The notes under the pieces were generated by a model that had not been told where the DNA came from, did not search any database, and was given only the letters and a program-made list of their open reading frames with translations. From the NCBI RefSeq assembly GCF_025766255.1, contig NW_026516805.1, positions 1 to 64,000 of the forward strand: DNA of 64,000 nucleotides, written 5' to 3'. Positions 1 through 12,740 of this stretch are shown in pieces (positions within the stretch are counted from its first letter, which is position 1; every line of letters begins with the position of its first letter). The position numbers were made by a program, and so were the translations under genes. The stretch is from Zychaea mexicana (lineage: Eukaryota > Mucoromycota > Mucoromycetes > Mucorales > Lichtheimiaceae).

Positions 1-63
1 ATGTTATTTTGTATATTATTATTTTTATATTTTTCCTCTTGTGTTTTCATATATTTATCTGAA
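1..63. other. AT-rich left edge of the window
   Basis: T-rich sequence beyond the terminal TGA of the Rep frame. The short plus-strand frames here are low-complexity F/I/L-rich translations of AT-rich DNA and show no coding signal. Confidence 0.4.
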
Positions 64-1290
64 TCAGCCAATTCTTGTAAAATCTTCTACTGTTTTATCC
101 ATAGGTTTATACTTTTTAACACCATCTTGGCCACTATTAATTGCATATCGGATAAACGTATGCTGGTCTTGTTATTCATTTCCATACTCATTTTTATATA
201 AGTCCTCGTATATATCCATATTTTCATAATACATGAACTTATCTTCATAATCCTTTACCTTCATTGTGTATGGATTCTATATTATATGACCTTTACGGTT
301 CTTATCAACATAGATAATATATAAACGATTGAGCGTTGGCTCTAACTCATATACTGATTTGTTTTTGTATAACATGTGCGGCATATAGTTACTATTCAGT
401 ATTATTGGTATATTTTTCTTTTTAGTTATTGACTTTGTGAATTTGCCATTAAGTTTTAACCGTGTTCCTTCTAACTTTTGGTTTAAAAATGTTAATTTGA
501 AATCAGAACCTGTTTCTTCATTATACATAAAATGATAATCATCATCCTTATAATCTGACCAATCATTTTCTTTATTCATTAGATATGCTCGATGACCACC
601 TTGTTCTAATACATCAATGTTATATGTCTTACCTACATTTGATGGACCTACAATCCAGTATTGTGGTATCTTATTTTTACCACCAAACATTGTTTTAATA
701 CCAAACATAGACCACATATGTAATTTATTTCCAGGGTTATTTTCCATATCTGTATCATGAAAGTAAGAATTCAAATTTGATTTTACAGTATCATATTTCC
801 ATAGTAATTCTGGATATATTTCAGTAGCCTTCTGCATATTAAGCTGCTTAGTAATTAATTCATATCCAAGTAACTGTTGGTGCATTTTTCTGGTTTTAAT
901 TTCTTAAATTAGATCCATATTATAACAAATATAATCTTTTCCTTTCATACAATAGCTAATAGACTTTTGTGGATAACCACCTGGTTTAATATTTGGAGTA
1001 ACACCATCAATAGTAAAGAATTTACATGCTGTTTTTGTGTCGAACCGCTCATCCATTTGTATCTATATGTGTACATGTTTCTCATTGGTTTCTGGTGCAA
1101 TTTCATCACATGCAATTGCCTTTTCAATTCGATAACCAATACGTTCATGTTTTATAAACCATTCCATGATTTGCTCTTTTGTTAAATGGAAGTCCTTACA
1201 AATATATGTGAACAGCCATTTAGTGTTTTGGAATCGGAATTCTTTGCCGCCCTGCGAGGAATCTGCACCAGAGGTGTTAACCTCTAACAT
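64..1290 (-). pseudogene. Endogenous CRESS-DNA-type Rep (HUH endonuclease + SF3 helicase) with in-frame stop codons
   Basis: Seen: one minus-strand frame runs from an ATG at 1288-1290 to a TGA at 64-66, about 408 codons, with no frameshift. It is interrupted by TAG (1063-1065), TAA (904-906), TAG (277-279) and TAA (172-174). Rep motifs occur in the usual order: motif I-like WLFTYIC, the HUH motif HVHI (1066-1077), the tyrosine motif YCMKGKDY (931-954), Walker A GPSNVGKT (625-648), an acidic Walker B-like FMYNEE and a motif C-like IPIILNSN. Known: this is the architecture of rolling-circle replication initiators of circular ssDNA viruses and plasmids, where HUH and Tyr cut and join the origin and the helicase unwinds. 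Inference: an integrated copy, probably inactive under the standard code. The part after 277 (66 codons) has no motif I recognise and might be a separate small ORF. The surrounding DNA is clearly more AT-rich than the host genes. Confidence 0.8.
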
Positions 1291-1344
1291 TGCATCGGAA
1301 AATTGAGGATTTGAGGATTTGAGGAATCTCACATATTCTCGAAT

Positions 1345-1578
1345 TCATCCAGTTATTTTATTGCGTGCATTATCTTTAGTTTTTTTATCTACTTTAGCCT
1401 GTGTAAGGTCTTTTTCGAGTTCTGACCTCAGTTGTGTGACAAGAGGTTCATACTCAATATGCTGATGGTTTCCAGTAAGGTGTTTTGCTCTTTCAATTAA
1501 GAGCGTCAATGTAACTCCTAAAATAGGAACAAATTCAGCCATAATGGCTAAGAATGCGAGAAGGTTGAGTTGGTTCAT
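1345..1578 (-). CDS. Small predicted membrane protein ORF upstream of the Rep frame
   Basis: A 77-codon ORF from the ATG at 1576-1578 to TGA at 1345-1347, in the same strand and frame as Rep, ending about 55 nt before the Rep ATG. The N-terminal 30 residues are strongly hydrophobic (MNQLNLLAFLAIMAEFVPIL and onward), compatible with one or two membrane segments; the rest is charged and Lys/Glu-rich. The frame stays open upstream to 1722, but that extension is low-complexity AT-rich sequence, so I chose the internal Met. I do not recognise the product. Its position suggests it came in with the Rep element. It lacks the basic N-terminus typical of CRESS capsids, so I do not call it a coat protein. 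Confidence 0.35.
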   Translation of the reverse strand: MNQLNLLAFLAIMAEFVPILGVTLTLLIERAKHLTGNHQHIEYEPLVTQLRSELEKDLTQAKVDKKTKDNARNKITG

Positions 1579-1880
1579 GTCGATTGTTGAAGTAATAAAA
1601 ATAAAAAATATAACAAATATATTTTGCTTTATATTGTCTGGTGTTATTTTTATATTAGAAAAAAATTCAATTTTTATTTTTTTCAAAAATTTAAATGTAT
1701 GCATGCCAAGACATTCGTGCATGAATTATTTCAATAAAAATTAATTTGGCTATCCTGATATATCTTAGCTAATAAGTCATCTAGGGTTACTAGATCGCAT
1801 TAAAATCATCATAACCATGGCCGGTCCCCATAAATGTTTTGATGATATTGGCGTTGTAGGACGGTGAGGTTTTCTTTCAT

Positions 1881-1964
1881 CTTGCAAAGTAAATTACTTA
1901 TTATTATTACTGTTTCTAAATTTTTGTGTGGTAACCTATAGGGATCGAACATCCAAGGCAACAT
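1881..1964 (+). pseudogene. Left fragment of the family gene split by the hAT element (putative exon end, intron, exon start)
   Basis: A donor-like GTAAAT at about 1888 and an acceptor CTATAG at 1936-1941 delimit a possible intron. The exon that follows (1942-1964) leads directly into the target duplication. If the hAT element is removed, the frame continues without a break from this exon into the exon at 6966 (reading DRTSKATFVRVNADREV at the junction). The upstream exon is short and is preceded by stops, so the gene 5' end is not resolved. Confidence 0.5.
1957..1964 (+). repeat. Left target-site duplication of the hAT element (GGCAACAT)
   Basis: Identical to 6958-6965. An 8-bp duplication is the family standard for hAT elements. 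Confidence 0.9.
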
Positions 1965-1968
1965 TAGG

Positions 1969-2140
1969 GATCGGCATCGAATCCGGATTCGTCGATCCGT
2001 TTCGTTTCGAATGAGAAGAAATTGGATTCGAGCGAGGGCTTTGACGGATCGGAACGGATTCAGATTGAGCTTGAGCGATCCGGATTTAAAACGGATTGGA
2101 AGGTGCCATTCCGGATTGATCCGTTTGATTCGTTTTATTT
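1969..2140. repeat. Left subterminal repeat cluster of the hAT element
   Basis: Many copies of GGATCCG / AATCCGGATT / AAACGGATT-like words on both strands within 170 bp, mirrored by a similar cluster at 6810-6945 next to the right end. Subterminal motif clusters are where hAT transposases bind. Confidence 0.7.
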
Positions 2141-2329
2141 CCATTGCAATTCTCATGGTTAGCTTTGTAATTGGTAGATTGTTAAGGAATGCGAAAGAAA
2201 GTGCGAAACTGAAGGGAAGAATAGGGGGAACAGAATTTAAGCATTTTTATATACTACATATAATAAAAGGTTTAAAGGTAGTCGTTTATAATCAAAAGTC
2301 TTGGTTTATTATAAAGTCGTTGTAGCTAA

Positions 2330-4140
2330 TGCCTAAAGGAATGCAATATATGGCAATTGTAGAGGGATTCATAAACTCGACGTGCCTATTGTTGAGGGAT
2401 AGGTGAAAAAAAGGAAGCAGCCGCTTGTAACTGCCTCGTTTCAAATACACCGCACACTACTAGCCAAACTGAAGGCAATACTATACACACAAAGACACAT
2501 ACAAACACATACATATATTATACAGTATAAAATTGTGTGCATTCACTTACTCATAGGATAGACACTCAATACTTGCTGATAGTTGATAATCCTCTTTCCA
2601 TTCCCTATGCTCTTCATATGAAGAAGTAAAACACGAATCGTCGTTGCCCTCATGCATTGGTCGTAGTAAATAGAGCGGCGCCGGCAGTGGCATTGTACTC
2701 CATAGGCATCCTTGAGATTTAAATCATACTATACTTTAAAGCAACATAGTAAACTGCTTGTTTTTACCTTTTCCTTTCGCTTTATTAATGCCGTCGCGTT
2801 TAACAAGTGCATCCTTCCACGTTCCCAACACTGTGTTCGTCAATGCTTTTGCGATCCCTGTGGAAACGACATAACACTTTTATCAGTTGTTCTGTATGCA
2901 AAAAGCCAACCGAGTAAAAGCCGCACTTTCCTCTATCTCTTCTGCTATACAGCTTATAAAGCTGCTTTATTTTATCTTATTCCGCTGCTGCTTGGAAAGG
3001 ATCGTGTCAGCAAATTGTCCACTCTTTCAATCGCTTAGGTCGGAAATCGTTCAAGACATTATGGCGCACAGGCAATGGCAACTATATTGAAAGAAAAAAA
3101 TAACTCTGAGCTTTCCCTTCACTTCCGCAATTTTCTGTCACTCATTCATTCGCTTTTAGTAAAATTATCCCTGCTTTTGATGCTGTACCTTTGATCGCGT
3201 ACATTCCGTTCAACCTGATTTGTTAGAAATCGTTTTTTAAAAGTAGCAGTGTCAAATATCAAGAAGTGTGCACTTGCTTTTTCTCCCAGTAATTTTTCTT
3301 TTGTGCATTCTTCCTATAAATTGACCCCGCCGATGTCATCCACCCCTCATTAAGTGTGCATCTGAAGATATCAAACCAGTGACAGCATCTTTAGTAATGA
3401 TATCAGGCTGGGTCGTCTTTTACTGTTTCTCCTATGCATAAGCGTTATCCGTAATGCCATTACATCCGTTCCTGTTAAGGCAGAAATACTCATAGCTTAT
3501 CAAATGCTGATTATATGATAACTTCAAATATTGTTGATCTATTTCGCTCTGTATATCAGTGGTATAGTTGTATAAAAAAAATTATACCAATCAATCGAAG
3601 TCGTCTTTGGTGATGCGCATGTGATAGCATACATCCGGTTAGGGAGGATCCGTAAAAGCATTCATCTATGCTTTAGATCCAGAAGTAGCTCGTTCTTCCG
3701 TCAATTAGTGCTAAGCTCTGTCATGCTGAGCAGAGAAAGGACGAAAAGACCGCAACCCAGCAAGCACCGATAGCAGCGATCTGACGTTTTAGGAAACTGT
3801 CATATTAATTTTCATGATTGTCTTCATGGCGACATTTCCCGAAGGATGATATCTGCCTTTGCGAACTGGGTCATGATTGCCACCAAGATTTGAAATCACA
3901 TGGATATCCGTGAACGATGTAGTTTTTAATAGAAGTAGAAAAAGAGCAAGACATTAAAGATATAAAAGGGGCGAAAAAAAAAGTTGTTTGAAGACATACG
4001 ATTCTATTTATTATTGTTCCAGATAACGGTAGGCATTCCCAATATTCCTCCATATAGCTAGTTCTCTATTTCATACCGATAATCACATACCTGTTTATTC
4101 ACTAATTACATACCTTGAATAGCTACTCTAACGTTCCACC
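2330..4140. other. Long non-coding left half of the hAT element
   Basis: No ORF here has recognisable motifs or a plausible exon series. The stretch presumably contains the transposase promoter; CT-rich sequence precedes the ATG at 4141. Nothing else could be assigned. Confidence 0.4.
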
Positions 4141-6475
4141 ATGAATCCGTCTTCTTTTTCCATCCCTGGTAAACGAAACTCCTCTGCTCTCGATAATGAC
4201 TGGTCTGATGAAGTAAGTTGACCCTTTATTCTATAAGAATATCAGTATATCCTCACTTACCTGATCCAACACATTTATTTGACTTTAAATAGGATTCGTC
4301 AATGCCTGACCGTATGGGTAGCTCGCCTTCCACAGCCCGCCAGTTTTCTGCGATGTCCACCGACCATGACAATGAGGCGATTGACAACACCAGTGACGGC
4401 GAAACCGGTGTATTGACCTCCGTGCAACACCAGCCGAAAGGAAAAGGGGTTAAAGCACGCAAGAGCTGGCTGTACAAATGGTTCGAGGGCGTAAACGACG
4501 CCCAGAATATCACCTACTACTACTGCCGCTATCCCATGGGAGACAAGTTCTGCAATAAAAAGTACAAGGATCCACAAGGAACAACCACCGGCCTTATAAA
4601 ACATTTGTTGAAGCACGGTATCACTAAGGACACGCCCGTCGATGCACCACCAAAAGATAATACACTCCACACTTACTTGGGAGGCAGCACCACGCCGCGT
4701 TTCCAACAGTTTGATCCAGAGGTCTTCCGCAGGGTGCTGTGTTTGTTCATTGTGTCTGCTGCATTGCCATTCATGATTGTCAAAAATCCCTACTTCCAGC
4801 GATTGTTGAACCTCGTGCAGTCAGCCCAAGTCTCACCCACGTCAAACTTCCAAGCGACAGTACTGCCTCCCGTGATTTGCTTACCATGTACCAGGTTCAG
4901 CGAAGCCGTATTGATGTCATCCTGCAAGCTCAGCCGTGCCTCTCATACACTGTCGATGCTTGGACAAGTGAATGGAAGGTTCCGTTTCTTGGTATCACTG
5001 CCCACTGGATCGATGACGACTGGAACCAACAATCCATTGCCTTAGGTCTCCAGCTTCTCTCCGGCCCTCACACTGGTGCCAACATGGCGGGGGCGTTCCT
5101 GAAAGTTTTGAACGATTGGAACCTCGTGTCCAAGCCGTTCATTCTGACTACCGACAATGCATCCAATATGACGACAATGGCCACAGAGATTGAACTTGCT
5201 GTTGGACGCGATGTCTTTGATGCCGAAGAGAATTGTATCCCCTGCATCACGCATATAATCAATTTGGCGGTGCAAGCGATCCTCCACAAAGGTTTAGAAG
5301 CGGAAGCGTACGACATTGCAGAGCAAGCCTTAGACAGTAACAACCAACAAATAACTACAACCATCAACGCAGGTAAATAAGCAAAAAAAAGCAATATCCA
5401 CCCATCAACATGTGTATAGTAATTAAACTTAATTTACCTTAGGCAAAACGTTGCGTAAGCTTCGCAAAGGGATTGTTGCCATCAGAGCGTCTCCACAAAG
5501 ACTGGATCATTATCATAGCTCGTTCAAGGTCGTTGCCCACCAACATCCAACTACCGACGATAACGACGAAGCCGTAGATCAGGACGAGATTGAAGATCGC
5601 CGTGAGCTGGTATTGGACGTTCGCACTCGTTGGAATTCCACATATGCCATGCTCCAAAGAGCTCTTACAGTCAAGCGTGCATACAATACGACGTGCCGGA
5701 ATCTCGAGGCCCTTCAAGGATACTTCTTGACAGATGACGAATGGACATGTCTGGAGAAGGTGGCCGAGTTACTCCATGAGTTCGCCCGAATGACCCCATT
5801 GCTGTCTAGCGCCAGCTACGCAACTATGAACCTGGTCATTCGTGCTTACAACCGTTCGCTTGAAAAGCTCGAACTATACATGGATAAATGGGAGGATGTA
5901 GGCTATAACTCTATATATGCGTATTTCCATCGAACACTATTATCACATACGTGCACGCAACACAATGTGGTTGGGAAAAGCTCAAATGGTACTACTGCAA
6001 GGCTCAAGGCCACTCTTTTGCCGTTGCTACTGCCATTGACCCTCGATTAAAATATGAATGGTGGGAAGAGTATTGCGAGGAGACTCTTGAGATGGTGCAG
6101 AAGACGTGGCAAACATATAAGCCATCAAGAACGCAAGAACCTTCCCCATCAAACCCGGATGCGTTGATCAAGAAGAGGAGATCGAACACGGACCAGCTGG
6201 AAAGATATGTTTCCACGGATACAGTAATCGACGAGTCCGACGGTGAGCATACTTCGATCGTTTTGGAGTTCTGGCGGAGGGACGTGAACAGTGGCCAAGA
6301 GTTGAGGCAAATGGCACGCAGATACTTGGCGATTCCAGCCTCATCAACAGGATCTGAACGGCTTTTCTCCCGTGCCAAGCAATACATCCCAAGTGAACGG
6401 AATCGGCTTGGGTATAGCAAACTGGAAGCAAGTGTGCTGCTCGACTCGTGGTCCAAGTATTTTGGTGAAGATTAA
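4141..6475 (+). pseudogene. hAT transposase with BED zinc finger and C-terminal dimerisation domain, frameshifted
   Basis: Exon 1 is 4141-4212 (MNPSSFSIPGKR...), intron 4213-4292, exon 2 from 4293, a further intron 5373-5442, and an end at TAA 6473-6475. Order of domains: BED-type zinc finger near the N-terminus (WLYKWFEG, CRYP, CNKKY, LIKHLLKHG), an RNase H-like catalytic core (YTVDAWTS, LTTDNASNM, CITHIINL, LRKLRKGIVAIRASPQR, LDVRTRWNSTYAML), and the hAT C-terminal dimerisation block (RRYLAIPASSTGSERLFSRA, RNRLGYSKLEASVLLDSW). Breaks: between about 4800 and 4850 the frame shifts after the LLNLVQ segment, and again at about 5890-5955 before EKLKWYYCKA. Both move the frame by the equivalent of a one-base loss. 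The family function is cut-and-paste transposition giving 8-bp duplications. This copy should not make a full-length enzyme. Confidence 0.88.
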
Positions 6476-6957
6476 GGAGTTGCTGTTCGCCGTTTCCACG
6501 TTGTGTTAGAGAAAACAAACAGCGGTTCTGCAATTCTTCGCACTCACCCTCCCTTTTTTACTTCCCTTTCCCTTGACCCACGGTCACCTACAAAAAAAAA
6601 ATCCACTTCCCTTTCCCTCCCTTTTTTTCATTATTTCAAAGCCATTGCCTCATTGATCGTTCGACTTCTTTATTACTTTCTTCCAGTAGCCATGCCCTGG
6701 TTGCTTTTTCTTCTTCCCTATCCTCTTCTTATTTTTCTGAATGCCACCTTGTACCATCTAAAGCTTACTTTTCAGTAATTTGTATTCAAAACTTAACTCT
6801 ATACTCGGATTTCGATTTGATCCGGATTTATACGAAACGGATTCGGATCCCATATTTACAATCCGGATCCTTTCCGGATTGCAAAAGAGCTGATCCGTTT
6901 ATACGAAACGGATTCGGAATCGCTCGATCCGTCTCGAATCCGTTAATGACGACCCTA

Positions 6958-6965
6958 GGCAACAT
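6958..6965 (+). repeat. Right target-site duplication of the hAT element (GGCAACAT)
   Basis: Perfect copy of 1957-1964 directly after the terminal CCCTA of the element. Confidence 0.9.
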
Positions 6966-7713
6966 TTGTTCGTGTTAATGCTGATCGTGAAGTCAGCGGC
7001 TCAAAACCTATTGATGATCAGCATCGATCTGTTCGTCCTGATCTGCTGGTTATGAATGATGGTGTTGAAGTTGTTTGTGGTGAAGTTGGCAAGGAGGATT
7101 GTGGTGGCAAAAGTAAAAAAGAGCTAGTCGAACGCAATTTGCATACACCGAAAGTAATGAAGGACATGTTTTGTCAATCATTGACCAAAGGAAAGAATGC
7201 CGAATCACTTGCTCGAAAACTAAAAATAGCGGCTTTGAATGGAAAACAGTAAGTCATACATTATTTGATGCACTATATCCGTTTTTCGAATTTTCACATT
7301 GGCTGCTTATATACCTATAGGTAGAAGATTGAGGGTTTCCATTATGGACTCACCGGCTGGATATGTAACTCGCTTACTTCATATGAATGAATATGAAATA
7401 CCAGTCAAAGCTGCCTCGATTGTTACAGATCTATTCAATATGATGAAAACTGTTTTAAAAGCAAAGGTCAGTTCTGTGTATAAAATAAAACCGTATGCTA
7501 ATCGTAATTATTCTTACCCATTCATTTGTGACTAAATTTTTGGTATCATAGGCCATTGCTATTGAAAGCATAAAGCAAATCGAGAAGCATCAAGAGCCGC
7601 AAGAAAAGAGCAGTGAACCAGGCTACAGTTTTCAGCAAAGTTCATCAAAACAGTTGTACATATCCCCGTCGCTTTATTTTACCACCACCAACAAAAAACA
7701 GAAAAAAACATAA
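6966..7713 (+). pseudogene. Right part of a Mucoromycota multi-copy family gene (possible PD-(D/E)XK-like fold), interrupted by the hAT element
   Basis: Exons 6966-7248, 7325-7466 and 7552-7713 join in frame (introns GTAAGT...GGTAG and GTCAGT...CATAG) and end at TAA 7711-7713. Key segments are RPDLLVMNDGVEVVCGEVG, KVMKDMFCQSL, VSIMDSPAGYVTRLLHM and EYEIP. The same order of blocks occurs in the gene at 52965-54660 (GRRLDTIYIGRGIELGGLEVG, FKDMLSEIV, ADIPGGHIVRI, LEYPSDNDDY), so the two are homologous. The D...(10-15 residues)...E-x-(K/G) spacing resembles a PD-(D/E)XK nuclease core, but the usual lysine is replaced by Gly here. This is inference from motif shape only. Proteins of this kind are, as I recall, numerous in Mucorales and uncharacterised. 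The hAT insertion separates this part from its 5' exons. Confidence 0.65.
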
Positions 7714-10658
7714 ATCCACCTTGAATAAGTCTCTTTTGTACATATATTTTCATATTTTGTCTATAAAAAATAATCAGTACCACAGTGCAAATCACAAGGC
7801 TGCATCACTGCAGCGCTTGGAGCAAAAGAATGCGTTCAACATTTGATTGACACCCCCGCTTATTGTAACAACAACCACAACACCAGCATTCACGAGCAAC
7901 AGCACGCCAGCTTATCATTACCACATACACGTATCGACGAGCCTTACATTCTTCTTTATTCGTAAAAAATTGCCTGTATCTTCCAAGTCTGGTTCTGACC
8001 AAGAACAAAGCACCGACGACGATCTCCGATACAACATTTTATGCCGCAATGCATTGTACACAGGACCGTGCGTTGACAATCTTTGAATCGCAGTTTGTTT
8101 CTTTTCGCGGTACCTTCTTTGACATGTATGCTGCCATGACATGAGTTTCGTGACCATGACGACAAATTCGAGCAGCAACATTCACTGTTGTTCAATCTCA
8201 AATTATTTGGGCCGTGCCTGAACTCGACGTAGTACTCAGTCAAGCGTTCAATACTATCACGTCTTTCGAAACTCAACCACTCATAGTGGAGCCAGAAGTT
8301 AAGCCGCCCTTTATATGTATCATTGCCATGTGTAATGTCCACTCCAATGAGATGCTTAGGAATCGACTTTTTGCCAAACGTTTTGGCAGGCAGCACCATC
8401 CTAATGTTACGTACGAAGAATACCATACAGAGAACATTCTTATTTTATAGTCCAAAAACATATTTTCCCCGTGATTGAAAAAAAGGGAGGGTTAACTTGT
8501 GCAGTAGCGGGAGACTAAAAAAAGATAACGAAACGCGCAAATGGAAAGAGCTGGTTCTTTTCTGAATTGTATCGCTGCCTTGACTATTTTGACTCTGTTC
8601 GCTGCACAATCCATCGACCCGGTGGACGCGCAAGCCTGATGCACCTACACAGCCTAGACCAATCAATAAAACCGATCGAGACATGTCTGAAGGCTTAAAA
8701 CGAATGGCGGTAAGCTGATAGCTTCGCGTCATCTCTCCAACATCTTCTACAACAGCCCTAAAATATCAGCACAAAAAGCAGCTTACAATATAGCTTTTTT
8801 GAGATTCCCATTGTTTCGTCCCTTTGAAAGAACAATTTAAATACCAACTGATCTACACGAAGAACGACAGCATACGAAAATTCAAATGATAGATACCCAC
8901 AACAAAGTGTTGAAAGACGTGTTATTTTGGCTGTTGTTGGCCAAGAAGGAAGGCCTTGTAAAAATAGTTTCTAGTGGGCATTACTGGCACAGCAAATAAG
9001 AACTTTGAGATTTCTGAGAAATTCTTTAATCTCACTAGTGGTTTTGCTACATCGAGTATATAAAAACGTTAGTTTTGAATGACAAGAGTGCAGTAATATA
9101 CAATTAGTCTTGGGGTATCAAATTTTTATGTACTGTATGATCCGAGGGATATCGGATTCATATGGCCGAATATATTCAATCATCACAGTACTGCTGGGTA
9201 GAACAGTATTAGCTTTAATAACTTGGTAGTTTCGACCAACATCAACCACTTGTGGAGTAGTAGCAGATATCATAATTACAGAACCTCGCTTTCTTTCTTC
9301 TATCGCTATTTTTTACCTTTTTTACGTGCTTCTTTCACCCCACTTTTTCGTGCCGCTATCTTATCTGAATCAATGCACATATAGAATCTCCATGTCTAAT
9401 GCTACTGTATTATTATTGAGGGGATTGGCTTTGACTTCTTGAACCGTATTATACAGTATTGTAATGACAATGGTACCTCCTTATGTTGGATGAACGGCTT
9501 CTGCATAGTTACTAGATGAATCGATTATTAAGTACTATTCTTGCAGAGTCGTTTTCTCGCGCTTACTGTAATCATGTTATGCGCGTTAGCATTTATTGGA
9601 TTGTGCTGTAATTGGATGGCTGTATAGTTCTTCCTACCCGTGTATAATGTGGTCAAGTATGTGATTGCGTCCAATCCAAAAGTCGCTGCGTAGCCATCTT
9701 CATCTTCATCAGCAACAGTAGTATCATTGTCATCCACATCCACAACGTCGACTATATCTACAATGTCCCAACAAATCCAGGGTTGTACCCGTCCTTGTGC
9801 TACCTTATATACCGAGGTCTAAGTGAGTTTATTACGATGCAGTGGCACCTCGATGATTTTTCCACTACCAACCGTTGACGGCGGCAGTCCAGTGATGGCA
9901 GATCCAGGCATTTTGCGTCACGGTGATCTACTTGTCGGCATGAGCACTGGCTGTCCAACTTCAAGGATAGTACGCTCGGATACCATAAACAGGAAATTGT
10001 TTGGGCTGGGACTCAGAAACCGGTACTGGCAAGGATTAAGTTACTGATAATTAATTAGCTATTATTAAAAAAAGTGGGAAAGGCACATGTAAAATGACTA
10101 AACGATTGGTGTGTTATATATAGGAACATTCCGCCTGTCCGAGTCAAGTTGTGAATTAGTCAATTAGAATATCTGGTTCCGCTATTTCCGCGCGACACGA
10201 CCGGTGCGTTGTATATCGTGTCATGCGACATTGCTCACCTGATTGACGAAAGATGCGCGTTGTATTCTGCATCAAGTTTTGTGTGTCATGTGCTCTCCTT
10301 GCCAAAGCAAGATCTAATTCATTGGGAGGACTGACGATCCTGTGAAGAGCTCCATCGCGCTTCTCAATATGGGTAAAGTGACTCTTTTGGAGTAAAAAGA
10401 CAAGACATGCTAGATAGCTGCTGTTTATACTATATGTATTTTGTATTGGCCCCGTTTTTTAAATGAAAATCAAGTACTAAAACTAAAGATACTTTGTGTT
10501 GTGAGCGTGTCTGAGTGGTAAGATGGATGTTTACGATCGTCGTGCAAAGTGATAGGGTTGAGTGATAAGTTTTGTGTGTGATCTGTGTACATAAGCAGTA
10601 AAAGAAGTATAGTAGAAAGAAGAAATAGTGTGTGTGTGTGTGTGTTTTATGGTGGCAA
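7714..10658. other. Intergenic region without a supported gene
   Basis: Several ORFs of 70-156 codons occur (7956-8426 minus; 8214-8450 plus; 9528-9743 minus, which starts with an Asp/Glu-rich run; 9823-10047 plus). None shows a recognisable motif, an intron pattern or a convincing start context, and they overlap each other on opposite strands. They may be degraded remnants. The last 250 bp should include the 3' untranslated part of the fumarate reductase gene, with a short (TG)n run at 10628-10644. Confidence 0.4.

Positions 10659-12740
<2,082 letters not shown>

Larger units (their letters stand above)
1965..6957 (+). mobile_element. Complete hAT-superfamily DNA transposon, 4993 bp
   Basis: The element starts with TAGGGATCGGCAT and ends with ATGACGACCCTA, whose reverse complement TAGGGTCGTCAT forms an imperfect short terminal inverted repeat. 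Perfect 8-bp duplications (GGCAACAT) flank both ends. Subterminal regions (1969-2140 and 6810-6945) are packed with ATCCGGATT / AACGGATT-type motifs in both orientations, as expected for transposase binding sites. The transposase gene lies in the right half on the plus strand and is preceded by about 2.2 kb without a convincing gene. The ends and duplications look intact, so the copy could be mobilised only by a transposase supplied elsewhere, since its own gene is frameshifted. Confidence 0.92.

Noticed and set aside
1..201. Plus-strand ORF at the window start
   Set aside because: Low-complexity translation opposite the tail of the Rep frame.
390..400. CAGTATTAT as a CRESS origin nonanucleotide
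   Set aside because: It sits within the helicase coding frame without an inverted-repeat stem; no origin hairpin could be recognised near the Rep frame.
1779..1795. ATCTAG-GGTTA-CTAGAT hairpin near the edge of the Rep region
   Set aside because: A 6-bp stem with a 5-nt loop, too small and without the conserved nonamer to be called a replication origin.
3739..3753. GGACGAAAAGACCGC resembling a large-subunit rRNA motif
   Set aside because: The surrounding sequence does not match rRNA; a chance short match inside the hAT element.
4800..5955. Programmed -1 frameshifting in the hAT transposase
   Set aside because: No slippery heptamer or downstream structure stands out at either break, and other transposases in the window have shifts in both directions; ordinary decay is simpler.
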